64,000 bases of DNA, from NCBI RefSeq assembly GCF_900109035.1, contig NZ_FNYD01000004.1, positions 186,001 through 250,000 of the forward strand, read 5' to 3'. Of this stretch, positions 28,455 through 38,438 are shown piece after piece. The translations under genes and the position numbers were made by a program. Every line of letters begins with the position of its first letter. Positions within the stretch are counted from its first letter, which is position 1. Origin of the DNA: Cribrihabitans marinus. GTDB lineage: Bacteria; Pseudomonadota; Alphaproteobacteria; Rhodobacterales; Rhodobacteraceae. The notes beneath the pieces are model-generated. The model worked only from the letters and a program-made list of their open reading frames with translations, was not told where the DNA came from and did not search any database.

Positions 28455-29019
28455 GGGGGCCGCTGCCGCTGCTGTCCTCCTTCTGGCCGGCTGTGACGAG
28501 CTGGCCGGACTCCCCAGCGGTCCGGGCGCGGCGCCGCGGGTGACACGGATCGCGCTGGCCGAGGGGGATGTCGTGCTGGCCGCGCCCAGCGGCTATTGCA
28601 TCGACCCCCGCTCGGTCCAGCGCGGGCGCGACGGGTTTGCGGTGATCGCGCGCTGCGACACGCTGGGCATGGGCCGGACCCCGGCAGCACGCGACCTGGC
28701 GCTCATCACTGCGGCCACGCAGCCCGCCACCACCGCCGCGCAGCCCGACGCCCGCACCATCGCTTCGGCCAAGCCCTCGGCGCGGCTGGCCGCGCGGCGC
28801 ACAATAGGCGGCCGGCCCTACCTGCTGCTCGCCGATCCCGGCCACAAGGTCGACGGCGCCAGCCCGACCCATTGGCGCACTGCCTTCGTTCTCAACGGGC
28901 AGGCCGTGGGCCTTGCGCTCTATGCAGGCGACGGCAGCGACACGCTTGGTCCCGGCGGCGCGCGGCTCCTGGCCGAGACCGCCGAGGCGACCCGCGCCGC
29001 CAGCGCCGATGGCTCCTGA
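28435..29019 (+). CDS. Conserved lipoprotein downstream of ilvD
   Basis: The 194-residue product has a lipobox (LLLAGCDEL, acylated Cys20) after a poly-Ala hydrophobic stretch. The mature part is beta-rich and Ala/Gly-rich with two further cysteines (GYCIDP, ARCDTL) that could pair. It begins inside ilvD, in another frame, so it should be translated from the same mRNA. I do not recognise a named domain and cannot assign a role. Confidence 0.75.
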   Translation: MSTWTCKGAAAAAVLLLAGCDELAGLPSGPGAAPRVTRIALAEGDVVLAAPSGYCIDPRSVQRGRDGFAVIARCDTLGMGRTPAARDLALITAATQPATTAAQPDARTIASAKPSARLAARRTIGGRPYLLLADPGHKVDGASPTHWRTAFVLNGQAVGLALYAGDGSDTLGPGGARLLAETAEATRAASADGS

Positions 29020-29135
29020 GTGCGCGAACGGGCGCGGCAGGCAGAAATCGCCGCAAGCCCGCGGTATTGTGTTTCTCTCGCCGACCTGATTTCGGTAGAA
29101 CGGAACGCACAGGTCCGAAACGCGGCAAGACAGGT

Positions 29136-29897
29136 ATGAGCAGGATACTGAACCGGCTGTCACATATGCGCGCCATGCGCCGCTGGCGCCGCGCCGCGCG
29201 TTCGGCGGGCCGGACCGACCTGACCGCCCTGCGCGAGCAGCGCAACCGGGCGCGCGAGTTGCGCAGCCATCTCGACCGGCTGATCCACGTCGCCGACGGA
29301 CGTCTGGCGCTGCCCCGGATCGGCGCGACCTTCTTTCCCAAACCGCATGGCTGGGACTGGTCCTGGCGGCCCGAGCTTTGGCGCGGCCCGCTGCCGGTGC
29401 CCGGCCTGTCCTCGGTGCCCTCGCGCTCGACCCTGGGCGACGAGGCCACGCTGTTTCATGATTGCGACCGCTCGGAACTGACCCTGCGCCAGCTGCGCAA
29501 CACGCGCGAGGAAGATCTTGCACCCTTCGGCCTGCGCATGGATGTCTTCCGCTTCGACGGGTCGTTCCTGTCGCTGGTGCTGGACCTGCCACCCGAGGCC
29601 ATCGACGGGCTGACCCGCGATCACCTGATCCGGGTGGACACGGTTGTCGAGCTGGAGAAACCCATCGAGATCTTCGCCCGCCTCAACATCCGCCACGGAC
29701 CCAACACCGAGCAGCTGGTGCGCGAGCTGCCCCTGCACGAGCCCGAGGTGATGGTCGAGTTCGATCTCGCCTATACCAGTCTCAACGAGAAGCGGATCGA
29801 GAAGGCGTGGCTCGACCTGATCTTCGAGGCGCCCGAGATGAACCAGGTCACGCTGCGCGACCTGACCTTGTGCCGGGTCCGCCGCGCCGCATTGTAG
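29136..29897 (+). CDS. Conserved hypothetical protein, DUF6478-like
   Basis: This 253-residue soluble protein has an Arg-rich N-terminus (RRWRRAARSAG) and a central beta-rich region (PHGWDWSWRPELWRGPLPVPG, then FRFDGSFLSLVLDLP). It resembles a Rhodobacterales-specific family catalogued as DUF6478, but that name is recalled and not checked. No catalytic motif is evident. The next gene starts 11 bases downstream with a ribosome site overlapping this stop, so the pair forms an operon. Confidence 0.7.
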   Translation: MSRILNRLSHMRAMRRWRRAARSAGRTDLTALREQRNRARELRSHLDRLIHVADGRLALPRIGATFFPKPHGWDWSWRPELWRGPLPVPGLSSVPSRSTLGDEATLFHDCDRSELTLRQLRNTREEDLAPFGLRMDVFRFDGSFLSLVLDLPPEAIDGLTRDHLIRVDTVVELEKPIEIFARLNIRHGPNTEQLVRELPLHEPEVMVEFDLAYTSLNEKRIEKAWLDLIFEAPEMNQVTLRDLTLCRVRRAAL

Positions 29898-29908
29898 GAG
29901 GCTCCCAG

Positions 29909-30286
29909 ATGACCGACCTGACGCTGACCCCGATCCGCCTGCGCAACGGCCTGTGGGAAGGCCGGATCACCGGCGCACCCGAGACCGGCCGCCGGCCCGA
30001 GATCCGGGTCAGCCACCTGGATCGCGACATCGAGGGCGTGGACCTGACCGAGGGCGATACGCCCGGCACCTGGGAGCTGTCGGTGCCGATCCCGGCCGAG
30101 GCCATCGCCGAGGGGGTCCAGACCTTTCTGATCGTGGATGCCGAGACCGACACGAGGCTGAGCGACTTCACGCTGATCGCCGGGGAACCGGCGGCCGACG
30201 ACCTGCGCGCCGAGGTTGCGTTGCTGCGCGCCGAGTTGGACATGCTCAAACGCGCCTTCCGGCGGCATTGCCTGGAGACGACCTGA
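29909..30286 (+). CDS. Conserved hypothetical protein with C-terminal helical segment (125 aa)
   Basis: The N-terminal 90 residues are beta-strand-like (RLRNGLWEGRITG, then ELSVPIPAEAIAEGVQTFLIVD). The last 35 form a probable coiled coil (DDLRAEVALLRAELDMLKRAF). The ribosome site AGGAGG overlaps the preceding stop. It is in tandem with the DUF6478-like gene and probably functions with it. I do not recognise it. Confidence 0.7.
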   Translation: MTDLTLTPIRLRNGLWEGRITGAPETGRRPEIRVSHLDRDIEGVDLTEGDTPGTWELSVPIPAEAIAEGVQTFLIVDAETDTRLSDFTLIAGEPAADDLRAEVALLRAELDMLKRAFRRHCLETT

Positions 30287-30298
30287 GGGCAGGCGCGG

Positions 30299-31054
30299 TC
30301 ATACCGACATCCAGCCCAGCGAATCCTCGGTCCGCGCGGTCGAGGGCGTGTATTCCGCGCTGACCCAGCCGTCATAACCGCTCTCGTCCATCGCCGCGAA
30401 CAGCGCCGCAAAGTCGATCGGCCCCGGCCCCGGTTCCTGCCGGTCGGGGGCCGAACCGACCTGGGCATGCACGATCAGCGGCCGGTATTCGCGCCACACG
30501 GCCAGCGCGTCGCCATGGATCATCTGGGCATGGTAGCTGTCGAATTGCGGCCCCAGGTTGGGCCGGTCCACCGCCGCCAGGACCTCCGCCGCCTGACTGT
30601 AGTCATTGAGGAAATAGCCCGGCCGGGCCACCGGGTTCAGCGGCTCGATGGTAAAGCCCTGCCGCGGCGCCAGGTCGGCGGCGTGCCTGAGATTGGCGAC
30701 GAAAGTGTCGCGCGTCGTCGCGCCCGCCGCGTCACCCGCCATGAGATGGATCCGCCCGGGAGCCAGCGCCGCCGCATGGCGCAGCACGCGCTCCAGGTCC
30801 TCGGCAAAACGGCCCTCGCCGCCCGGAACCGCGGCATAGCCCGGCACACCGCCAGCGCGGTCGGGCGGCGGCGCGTTGATCAGCACCAATTCCAAAGCGG
30901 CTTCCGACAGGGCGCGGCGTGTGTCCTCGGCGGCAAACCCATAGGGATCGAGGATCTCAACCGCATGAAACCCCGACTCGGCGGCCGCCCGGAACCGGTC
31001 GGCATAGGGCAACTCGGCAAACAGCATGGTCAGGTTGGCGGCAAATCTGGGCAT
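30299..31054 (-). CDS. Hydroxypyruvate isomerase-family TIM-barrel protein
   Basis: The 251-residue protein has the AP-endonuclease-2-like TIM barrel pattern: FAANLTMLFAELPYADRFRAAAESGFHAVE at the start, then LMAGDAAG, FTIEPLNPVARPGYFLNDY, PQFDSYHAQMIHGD, HAQVGSAPDRQEPG and SAEYTPS. Metal ligands would be the Glu, Asp and His of these blocks. It may isomerise hydroxypyruvate or 2-dehydrotetronate. The start ATG at 31054 follows GGGGAG. Confidence 0.87.
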   Translation of the reverse strand: MPRFAANLTMLFAELPYADRFRAAAESGFHAVEILDPYGFAAEDTRRALSEAALELVLINAPPPDRAGGVPGYAAVPGGEGRFAEDLERVLRHAAALAPGRIHLMAGDAAGATTRDTFVANLRHAADLAPRQGFTIEPLNPVARPGYFLNDYSQAAEVLAAVDRPNLGPQFDSYHAQMIHGDALAVWREYRPLIVHAQVGSAPDRQEPGPGPIDFAALFAAMDESGYDGWVSAEYTPSTARTEDSLGWMSV

Positions 31055-31090
31055 GGCTCCCCGCAACGTGGTCGGACCGCCCCCGGCGCG

Positions 31091-31684
31091 TCAGTCGGCC
31101 TCCAACTCCCGCGAGGGGATGATCGGAAAGAATGCCCCGGAGGACCAGACGCCGAACCAGCCGTCCCGATGCGTGCCCAGCTCCACCATCCGGTAGAAAC
31201 TCTTGCGGTCGATCAGCGCCTCGAGTTCCGCCCGGACATGCACATAGGGCGATGGCTCGCCGGTCTCGGCATCACGCTCGACGCGGATGGGATGGTCGGG
31301 CCCGGCCACGGCCAGATCGCCCACCTGCGTCTCGAAGGTCATAACCTGCGCGTCACCTTGCCCACCCACCTCGAAATCCACCGCCACGAAAGGGGCGTCG
31401 TCGACGGAGATCCCGACCTTCTCGACCGGCGTGACAAGGTAATATCGCGCGCCCTCCTTCTTGAGGATGGACGAGAACAGCCGCACCAGTTCAGGACGCT
31501 GGATCGGCGTGCCGAGATAGAACCAGGTTCCGTCGCGCGCGATCCGCATGTCCAGATCGCCGCAGAAGGGCGGGTTCCACGCATGCACCGGCGGGATCCC
31601 GCGCGTATTAGCCGCCTTGATCGACTCGGCGATGCCCTCGGGCGAGGGTGTCACGGCATTTTGTCCGCTCATTGTTTTTGCCAT
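31091..31684 (-). CDS. DUF1285 domain protein
   Basis: This 197-residue protein matches the DUF1285 pattern: PPFCGDLDMRIARDGTWFYLGTPIQRPELVRLFSSIL, then EGARYYLVTPVEKVGI, then FGVWSSGAFFPI. The start is uncertain. The ATG at 31684 has GAGAGGAA very close, while 31672 is an alternative. It is divergent from the MoxR gene. The cytoplasmic role is unknown. Confidence 0.85.
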   Translation of the reverse strand: MAKTMSGQNAVTPSPEGIAESIKAANTRGIPPVHAWNPPFCGDLDMRIARDGTWFYLGTPIQRPELVRLFSSILKKEGARYYLVTPVEKVGISVDDAPFVAVDFEVGGQGDAQVMTFETQVGDLAVAGPDHPIRVERDAETGEPSPYVHVRAELEALIDRKSFYRMVELGTHRDGWFGVWSSGAFFPIIPSRELEAD

Positions 31685-31735
31685 TTCCTCTCAGCGCGAT
31701 ACACTCCTACATATAGTGTCAGGGAAGGGAAAACC

Positions 31736-32743
31736 ATGTCCGACTCCGCCGAGCTGGTCGCCGAGATTGAGGCGCTGGAAGACAAGCTGCAGCAGGCCAA
31801 GGCCTCGATCACCCGCCGGTTCATCGGGCAGGAAAGGGTCGTGGATCTGACCCTGACCGCGCTTCTGTGCGGCGGTCACGCCCTGCTGATCGGCCTTCCC
31901 GGGCTGGGCAAGACCCGGCTGATCGAGACCCTGAGCACGGTGATGGGCCTGCACGGCAACCGCATCCAGTTCACCCCGGACCTGATGCCCGCCGACATCC
32001 TCGGCTCCGAGGTGCTGGACACCGCCGAGGATGGCAGCCGGCATTTCCGCTTCATTCCCGGCCCGATCTTCTGCCAGCTTCTGATGGCCGACGAGATCAA
32101 CCGCGCCAGCCCGCGCACCCAGTCGGCGCTGCTCCAGGCGATGCAGGAGCGCACGGTGACCGTGGCCGGCGAAGACCGCCGGCTGGACGCGCCGTTTCAC
32201 GTGCTGGCGACCCAGAACCCGATCGAGCAAGAGGGCACCTATCCCCTGCCCGAGGCGCAGCTCGACCGCTTCCTGGTGCAGATCGACGTGGATTACCCCG
32301 ACCGGGACACCGAGCGCGACATCCTGCTGGCCACGACCGGCGTGGAAGAGGCGCTGTCGCAGCAGGTGTTCACCCAGGAGGAACTGCTCAAGGCCCAGAC
32401 CCTGCTGCGCCGGATGCCGGTGGGCGAGTCGGTGATCGAGTTGATCCTCGACCTGGTGCGCGCGTTCCGACCCGAAGAGCCGGGCGCCTCGGAGCGGGTG
32501 GCCGAAACCGTGGCCTGGGGCCCCGGCCCGCGCGCCGCGCAGGCGCTGATGATGTGCGTGCGCGCCCGTGCCATGCTCCAGAACCGGCTGGCGCCCAGCG
32601 CCGAGGACGTGATCGACATGGCGCGCCCGGTCCTGTCGCACCGGATGGCTCTGAACTTCGCCGCCCGCGCCCGTGGAGACAGCCTGTCCGACCTGATCGA
32701 AAGCACCGCGCGGGATCTGACCCGGACCGAGGCCGCCGCGTGA
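31736..32743 (+). CDS. MoxR family AAA+ ATPase
   Basis: The 335-residue protein has Walker A GLPGLGKT (53-60), Walker B LLMADE (Asp119, Glu120) and the MoxR block QNPIEQEGTYPLPEAQLDRF. MoxR ATPases act as chaperones that assemble or activate complexes with neighbouring DUF58/VWA proteins. It is the first gene of a four-gene operon with GTGA or ATGA overlaps throughout, so the products are probably needed in similar amounts. Confidence 0.94.
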   Translation: MSDSAELVAEIEALEDKLQQAKASITRRFIGQERVVDLTLTALLCGGHALLIGLPGLGKTRLIETLSTVMGLHGNRIQFTPDLMPADILGSEVLDTAEDGSRHFRFIPGPIFCQLLMADEINRASPRTQSALLQAMQERTVTVAGEDRRLDAPFHVLATQNPIEQEGTYPLPEAQLDRFLVQIDVDYPDRDTERDILLATTGVEEALSQQVFTQEELLKAQTLLRRMPVGESVIELILDLVRAFRPEEPGASERVAETVAWGPGPRAAQALMMCVRARAMLQNRLAPSAEDVIDMARPVLSHRMALNFAARARGDSLSDLIESTARDLTRTEAAA

Positions 32744-33615
32744 CGACACCCCCCGCCCTTCGCCAGCGCGCCGAGGCCGAAGCGGCGCGGATTCCGCCCT
32801 TGCTGGCCCGCGCCGAGCACCTGGCCGGCACCGTCCTTCTGGGCGAGCATGGCCGCAGGCGGGCGGGGCTGGGTGACGATTTCTGGCAATACCGCCCGGC
32901 GCAGGTGGGCGACAGCCGGCGGCTGATCGACCACCGCCGCTCGGCCAAGGGCGACCAGCAATTCGTGCGCGAGCGCGAATGGCAGATTGCACAGTCGGTG
33001 ATGCTGTGGGTGGACCAGGGAGCCTCGATGCGCTTCGCGTCCGAGGCCGCCCTGCCCGACAAGATCGACCGCGCCCGGCTGCTGGCGCTGTCCATCGCCA
33101 TCCTGCTGGTGCGCGGCGGCGAACGGGTCGGGCTGACCGGCACGACGCTGCCGCCCCGGCGCGGCAATGCGCAGGTGCTGCGCCTGGCCGAGATGTTCTC
33201 GCATGATGCCGAAGCGGATTATGCCCCGCCCGAGCACCGCGCGATGGTACCCCATGCCCGCGCCCTGTTCCTGTCGGATTTCCTGGGCGACATGGCCGAA
33301 GTGGAACGGGCACTGACCAAGGCCGCGGATCGCGGCGTGCGCGGCGTCCTGTTGCAGGTGCTCGACCCCAGCGAAGAGGCGTTTCCCTACCAGGGCCGCA
33401 CCATCTTTCAGAGCGTCGGCGGAACGCTCCGGCATGAGACGCTGAAGGCCGGCGAGTTGCGCGACCGCTACCTGGCGCGGCTGGCCGATCGCAAAGCGGC
33501 CTTGCAGAGCCTGTGCCAGGTGACCGGCTGGCGGCTGGGCCTGCACCACACCGGCGACAGCGCGCAATCGGCGCTCCTGTGGCTCTATCGCGCGCTGGAC
33601 GGGGGTGTGCGGTGA
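32740..33615 (+). CDS. DUF58 domain protein
   Basis: The GTG start at 32740 overlaps the MoxR stop (GTGA). The 291-residue product has the DUF58 core: DDFWQYRPAQVGDSRRLIDHRRSAKGDQQFVRERE, then a VWA-like region (WVDQGASMRFAS). It lacks obvious membrane helices. DUF58 proteins are the usual partner of MoxR; the complex's substrate here is unknown. Confidence 0.9.
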   Translation: MTTPPALRQRAEAEAARIPPLLARAEHLAGTVLLGEHGRRRAGLGDDFWQYRPAQVGDSRRLIDHRRSAKGDQQFVREREWQIAQSVMLWVDQGASMRFASEAALPDKIDRARLLALSIAILLVRGGERVGLTGTTLPPRRGNAQVLRLAEMFSHDAEADYAPPEHRAMVPHARALFLSDFLGDMAEVERALTKAADRGVRGVLLQVLDPSEEAFPYQGRTIFQSVGGTLRHETLKAGELRDRYLARLADRKAALQSLCQVTGWRLGLHHTGDSAQSALLWLYRALDGGVR

Positions 33616-36374
33616 CCGTTCTGGGCGGCATCGGCTTTACCGCGCCCTGGCTGCTGCTGGGTCTGCTGGCGCTGCCGATCCTGTGGCTGATCCTGCGCGC
33701 GGTGCCACCAGCGCCGATCCGCCGGCTGTTCCCCGCCGTCTCGCTGCTTTTGGGCCTCAAGGACGACGAGAGCGTGTCGGACCGCACGCCCTGGTGGCTG
33801 CTGCTCCTGCGGATGCTGGCGGTGGCCGCGGTGATCATCGGCCTGGCCGGGCCGGTGCTGAACCCGTCGCGCGACGCGCCGGGCAGCGGGCCGCTCTTGA
33901 TCGTGATGGACGCCAGCTGGGCCGGCGCGCCGACCTGGCCCGACCGGATCGAGCTGGCCGAGGCGCAGTTGACCGAAGCCGGTCGCGCCGGCCGCCCGGT
34001 GGCCGTCCTGCGCCTGAGCGCGCCCGAGCCGCTCTTGTTCCAATCCGCCGAGGCCTGGCGCAGCCGGCTGCCGGGCCTCTCGCCCGCGCCGTGGCAACCC
34101 GGACCGCCGCAGATCGACGCCGCGCTGGACGCCATCGCCGGCACCGACAGCGGGTTCGACAGCTACTGGGTCTCGGACGGCCTGGACTATGCCGGGCGCG
34201 ACCGCCTGCTGGCGGCGCTGCAGGATCGCGGCGCCCTCAAGGTCTACCAGACCGGCGCGGACGTGTTCGGCCTGCTGCCCGCCAGCTACGACGACGGTGC
34301 GATCCAGCTGTCGGCGCTGCGCGCGGCGGCGGGGCCGGACCGCGAGGTGACGCTGCTGGCCGACGGCACCGATCCGGCCGGCACGGCGCGGGTGCTGGCC
34401 TCGGCCACCGCGCGCTTCGCCGCAGGCGAGACACGGGCCGAGACCGCGCTGTCCCTGCCCGCCGAGTTGCGGGCCCGCATCACCGGCTTCTCGGTGCAGG
34501 CGCAACGATCGGCCGGGGCGGTGACGCTGGCCGACGACGCCCTGCGCCGCCGCGAGGTGGCGCTGATCGCCGGGCGCGAGGATCGCGAGGGGCTGGAGCT
34601 GCTGGCGCCGCTGCACTATCTGGAACAGGCGCTGGTGCCCACCGCCGACCTGCTGCATGGCGGCCTGCTCGAAGTGCTGCCCGCGAACCCGGATGTCGTG
34701 GTGCTGGCCGATATCGCCACGCTCTCACCCGCCGAGGAGGCAGCGCTGACCGAGTGGATCGACGAGGGCGGGCTGCTGCTGCGCTTCGCCGGGCCGAGAC
34801 TGGCGGCCAGCGACGTCAGCCGCAGCGACGAGCATCCCCTGATGCCGGTGCGGCTGCGGTCGGGCGGGCGCTCGGTGGGCGGCGCGATGAGCTGGGGCGA
34901 GCCCAAGACGCTGGCGCCCTTCCCCGAGACCTCGCCGTTTCACGGGTTGCAGATCCCACCCGACGTGCGGGTCACCGCGCAGGTCATGGCGCAGCCCGAT
35001 CCCACGCTGGCCGACCGGGTGATCGCCGCCCTGGCCGACGGCACCCCGCTGGTCACCCGCAAGCCGCTGGGCCAGGGCCAGGTGGTGCTGTTCCACGTCA
35101 CCGCCAACGCGGAATGGTCCAGCCTGCCGCTCTCGGGCCTGTTCGTCGAGATGCTGGAACGGCTGGCGGTGTCCTCGATGGCCAAGGCGCCGGATGCCGC
35201 CGACCTGGAAGGCACGACCTGGACGCCGGTGCAGGTGCTGGACGCCTATGGCCGCCTCTCCGAGGCCGAAACCCTGCCCGGTGTGGATGGCGCCGATCTG
35301 GCCTCCGCGCCGGTCGGCCCGGACCTGCGGCCGGGCCTCTATCGCAGCGGCGACCGGCGGCTGGCGCGCAATGTGCTGGGCGCGGATGCCACGCTGGAAC
35401 CGGCCGCCTGGCCCGCGGACGTTCCCGTCGAGGGCCTGACCGTGCGCCCGGAGCTGCCGCTGGGGGGCATGCTGCTCAGCCTGGCCCTGGCCATGCTGGT
35501 GGCCGATGTGATCGCCGCCCTGGCCCTGTCCGGCCGGCTGGGTCCGGGCCGCGCCACCGCCGCGCTGCTGGCGGCGATGATGCTGACCCACCCGACCGAG
35601 GCCCAGCAGGCGAGCGAGACCGACTTTGCCCTGTCCGCCACCGGCGAGATGGTGCTGGCCCATGTGCTGACCGGCGACAAGGAGGTCGACGATGTCGCCC
35701 GCGCCGGACTGCGCGGGTTGTCGGACACGCTGTTCTTCCGCACGTCGGTCGAACCTGCCGACCCGATCGGTGTCGATCTGGAGCGCGACGAACTGGCCTT
35801 CTTCCCGCTGCTCTACTGGCCGATCACCCCAGTTCAGCCGACCCCCTCGGCCGAGGCCTATGCCAGGCTCAACGCCTATCTGCGCTCGGGCGGCATGATC
35901 CTGTTCGACACCCGCGACGCCGATATCGCGCGGTTCGGCGCGGCCAGTCCCAACGGCCGCAAGCTGCAGGACCTGGCGGCGCCGCTGGACATCCCGCCGC
36001 TGGAACCGGTGCCGGGCGACCACGTGCTGACCCGAACCTTTTACCTGCTGCAGGACTTTCCCGGCCGTCACACCGGCCGCGATGTCTGGGTCGAGGCCGC
36101 CCCGCCGGATGCCGAACAGATCGAGGGGATGCCGTTCCGCAACCTCAATGACGGGGTCACGCCGGTGGTGATCGGCGGCAATGACTGGGCCGCGGCCTGG
36201 GCGGTGGACCGCAATGGCAATCCGCTGGTTCCTGTGGGGCGTGGCTTTGCAGGCGAACGCCAGCGCGAACTGGCCTACCGCTTCGGCGTGAACCTGGTGA
36301 TGCACGTGCTGACCGGGAACTACAAATCCGACCAGGTGCACGTGCCTGCGCTGCTGGACAGGCTGGGCCAATGA
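33612..36374 (+). CDS. BatA-like N-terminal membrane domain / DUF4159 protein
   Basis: This 920-residue protein starts at GTG 33612, overlapping the previous stop. Two N-terminal helices (PWLLLGLLALPILWLILRA and WWLLLLRMLAVAAVIIGLAG) match the BatA-type anchor. A long periplasmic VWA-like and beta-rich region follows. A membrane segment lies near residue 620-645. The C-terminal DUF4159 part (about 675-900) has LNAYLRSGGMILFDTRDA. It is probably an inner-membrane partner of the MoxR/DUF58 pair. Confidence 0.88.
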   Translation: MTVLGGIGFTAPWLLLGLLALPILWLILRAVPPAPIRRLFPAVSLLLGLKDDESVSDRTPWWLLLLRMLAVAAVIIGLAGPVLNPSRDAPGSGPLLIVMDASWAGAPTWPDRIELAEAQLTEAGRAGRPVAVLRLSAPEPLLFQSAEAWRSRLPGLSPAPWQPGPPQIDAALDAIAGTDSGFDSYWVSDGLDYAGRDRLLAALQDRGALKVYQTGADVFGLLPASYDDGAIQLSALRAAAGPDREVTLLADGTDPAGTARVLASATARFAAGETRAETALSLPAELRARITGFSVQAQRSAGAVTLADDALRRREVALIAGREDREGLELLAPLHYLEQALVPTADLLHGGLLEVLPANPDVVVLADIATLSPAEEAALTEWIDEGGLLLRFAGPRLAASDVSRSDEHPLMPVRLRSGGRSVGGAMSWGEPKTLAPFPETSPFHGLQIPPDVRVTAQVMAQPDPTLADRVIAALADGTPLVTRKPLGQGQVVLFHVTANAEWSSLPLSGLFVEMLERLAVSSMAKAPDAADLEGTTWTPVQVLDAYGRLSEAETLPGVDGADLASAPVGPDLRPGLYRSGDRRLARNVLGADATLEPAAWPADVPVEGLTVRPELPLGGMLLSLALAMLVADVIAALALSGRLGPGRATAALLAAMMLTHPTEAQQASETDFALSATGEMVLAHVLTGDKEVDDVARAGLRGLSDTLFFRTSVEPADPIGVDLERDELAFFPLLYWPITPVQPTPSAEAYARLNAYLRSGGMILFDTRDADIARFGAASPNGRKLQDLAAPLDIPPLEPVPGDHVLTRTFYLLQDFPGRHTGRDVWVEAAPPDAEQIEGMPFRNLNDGVTPVVIGGNDWAAAWAVDRNGNPLVPVGRGFAGERQRELAYRFGVNLVMHVLTGNYKSDQVHVPALLDRLGQ

Positions 36375-38413
36375 CCGGAACCGTGATCTTCGACCCGCTG
36401 ATCCCCTGGTCGGTGCTGGCCGCCGTCGCCGCCCTCGCCCTGGCCGGCGTTGTCCTGGCGCTGTGGCGTGGGCTTTCGGGCTGGGCACTGCGCGCGCTGG
36501 CCGCGCTGATGGTGCTGGCCGCGCTGGCCGGGCCGGTCTACCAGATCGAGGATCGCGCGCCGCTCACCGACATCGTGCTGCTGGTCGAGGACGAAAGCGC
36601 CAGCCAGGGACTGTCCGACCGCCCCGCGCAGACCGCCGGTGCCGCCGCCGAACTGGTCGAGGCTCTGGAGGCGCGCGACAACACCGAGCTGCGCCGCGTG
36701 ACGGTCAAGGACGGCGAGGGCGACGCCGGAACCGAGATGATGACCGCGCTGGCCGCCGCCCTGGCCGAAGAGCCGCGCGCAAGGGTGGCCGGCATCATCG
36801 CGCTGTCGGACGGGCGCGTGCACGACATGGACCGCCTGCCCGAGCTTCCGGCGCCGATGCACCTGCTGCTGACCGGGCGCGAGACCGATTGGGACCGTCG
36901 CCTGATCGTCGACAACGCGCCGGCCTTCGCGATCATCGGCGAGCCGGTCACCCTGACCCTGCGGATCGAGGACAGCGGCGCGGTGCCGCCCGGCGCCACC
37001 ACCGCACCGCTCGAGATCTCGGTCGATGGCGGCCCGCCCGAACGCTTCACCCTGCCGGTCGGGCAGGACATCGAATTGCCCGTCACCCTGCCGCATGGCG
37101 GGCGCAACGTGCTGCAATTCACCGTGCCCGAGGCCGAGGGTGAGTTGACCGACCGCAACAACACCGCGCTGGTGCAGATGAACGGCGTGCGCGACCGGCT
37201 GCGCGTGCTGCTGGTCTCGGGCGAGCCGCATCCCGGCGGGCGCACCTGGCGCAACCTGCTGAAATCCGACAGCTCGGTGGACCTCGTGCATTTCACCATC
37301 CTGCGCCCGCCCGAGAAACAGGACGGCGTGCCGGTGGATGAGCTCAGCCTGATCGCCTTTCCCACGCGGGAGCTGTTCCTGGAGAAGATCGACGATTTCG
37401 ACCTGATCATCTTCGACCGCTACAAGCGGCGCGGGATCCTGCCGGCGATCTACCTCGACAACGTTTCGGACTATGTCGCCAAGGGCGGCGCCGTGCTGGT
37501 CGCGGCGGGGCCGGACTTTGCCACCGCCGACAGCATCTACCGCTCGCCTCTGGGCACCACCCTGCCCGCCGAGCCAAGCGCGCGGGTGATCGAGGACCGG
37601 TACCGCCCCGCCGTCACCGACCTGGGCGAGCGCCACCCGGTCACGTCCGGGCTGGACTGGGACGGCGAATGGGGATCGTGGCTGCGCCAGGTCGACCTTC
37701 TGCCGCGCTCGGGCCATGTGGTGATGCAGGGCATCGACGAGCGGCCGCTGCTGGTGCTGGACCGGGTCGGCGAGGGCCGCGTCGCGCTGCTGGCCTCGGA
37801 TCACGCCTGGCTCTGGAGCCGGGGATACGAGGGCGGCGGGCCGCAGCTGGACCTGCTGCGGCGGCTGGCACATTGGATGATGAAGGAACCCGAGCTTGAG
37901 GAAGAGGCGCTCTGGGCCGAGGCGGTCGGCCAGACCATGCGCATCATCCGCCGCACGCTCGAGGAAGAGGTCGGCGATGTGACCGTCACCACCCCCGACG
38001 GCAGCACCACCGAGGTCGAACTGCGCGAGGTCTCGCCCGGACGTTACGAGGCGCTTTATGAAGGCCCCGAGATCGGTCTCTACCGGCTGGCCGAGGGCGA
38101 CCACGAGGCGGTCATCGGCCTGGGCCCGGCCGCCCCGCGCGAGTTCGAACAGACCATCGCCACGGATGTCGCGCTGGCTCCCGCGATCGAGGCGGTGCGC
38201 GGCGGCGTGTTCCGGCTCGAGCAGGGCCTGCCCACGATCCGCAACGTGCGCGAGGGACGTCCCGCGGCCGGGCGCGGCTGGATCGGGCTGACCCCGCGCG
38301 GCGCCTATGAGACTCGCGACGTGACCCAGAGCGCGCTGCTGCCGCCCTGGCTGGTGCTGTTCCTGGCCGCCGGGTTCATCGTGGCGGGCTGGCTGCGTGA
38401 GGGGCGCCGCTGA
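36371..38413 (+). CDS. Membrane protein with GATase-like/VWA-like periplasmic region, MoxR operon
   Basis: The 680-residue protein has N-terminal helices (about 12-60) and a single C-terminal helix (about 655-675), so most of it lies outside the cytoplasm. The middle resembles the class I glutamine amidotransferase-like domains of such operons (DLIIFDRYKRRGILPAIYLDNVSDYVAKGGAVLV), but I see no catalytic Cys-His-Glu set. The start ATG overlaps the previous stop. It probably completes the MoxR complex. Confidence 0.82.
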   Translation: MTGTVIFDPLIPWSVLAAVAALALAGVVLALWRGLSGWALRALAALMVLAALAGPVYQIEDRAPLTDIVLLVEDESASQGLSDRPAQTAGAAAELVEALEARDNTELRRVTVKDGEGDAGTEMMTALAAALAEEPRARVAGIIALSDGRVHDMDRLPELPAPMHLLLTGRETDWDRRLIVDNAPAFAIIGEPVTLTLRIEDSGAVPPGATTAPLEISVDGGPPERFTLPVGQDIELPVTLPHGGRNVLQFTVPEAEGELTDRNNTALVQMNGVRDRLRVLLVSGEPHPGGRTWRNLLKSDSSVDLVHFTILRPPEKQDGVPVDELSLIAFPTRELFLEKIDDFDLIIFDRYKRRGILPAIYLDNVSDYVAKGGAVLVAAGPDFATADSIYRSPLGTTLPAEPSARVIEDRYRPAVTDLGERHPVTSGLDWDGEWGSWLRQVDLLPRSGHVVMQGIDERPLLVLDRVGEGRVALLASDHAWLWSRGYEGGGPQLDLLRRLAHWMMKEPELEEEALWAEAVGQTMRIIRRTLEEEVGDVTVTTPDGSTTEVELREVSPGRYEALYEGPEIGLYRLAEGDHEAVIGLGPAAPREFEQTIATDVALAPAIEAVRGGVFRLEQGLPTIRNVREGRPAAGRGWIGLTPRGAYETRDVTQSALLPPWLVLFLAAGFIVAGWLREGRR

Positions 38414-38438
38414 GCCGACTTGGCCCGGGCCGTAACCG

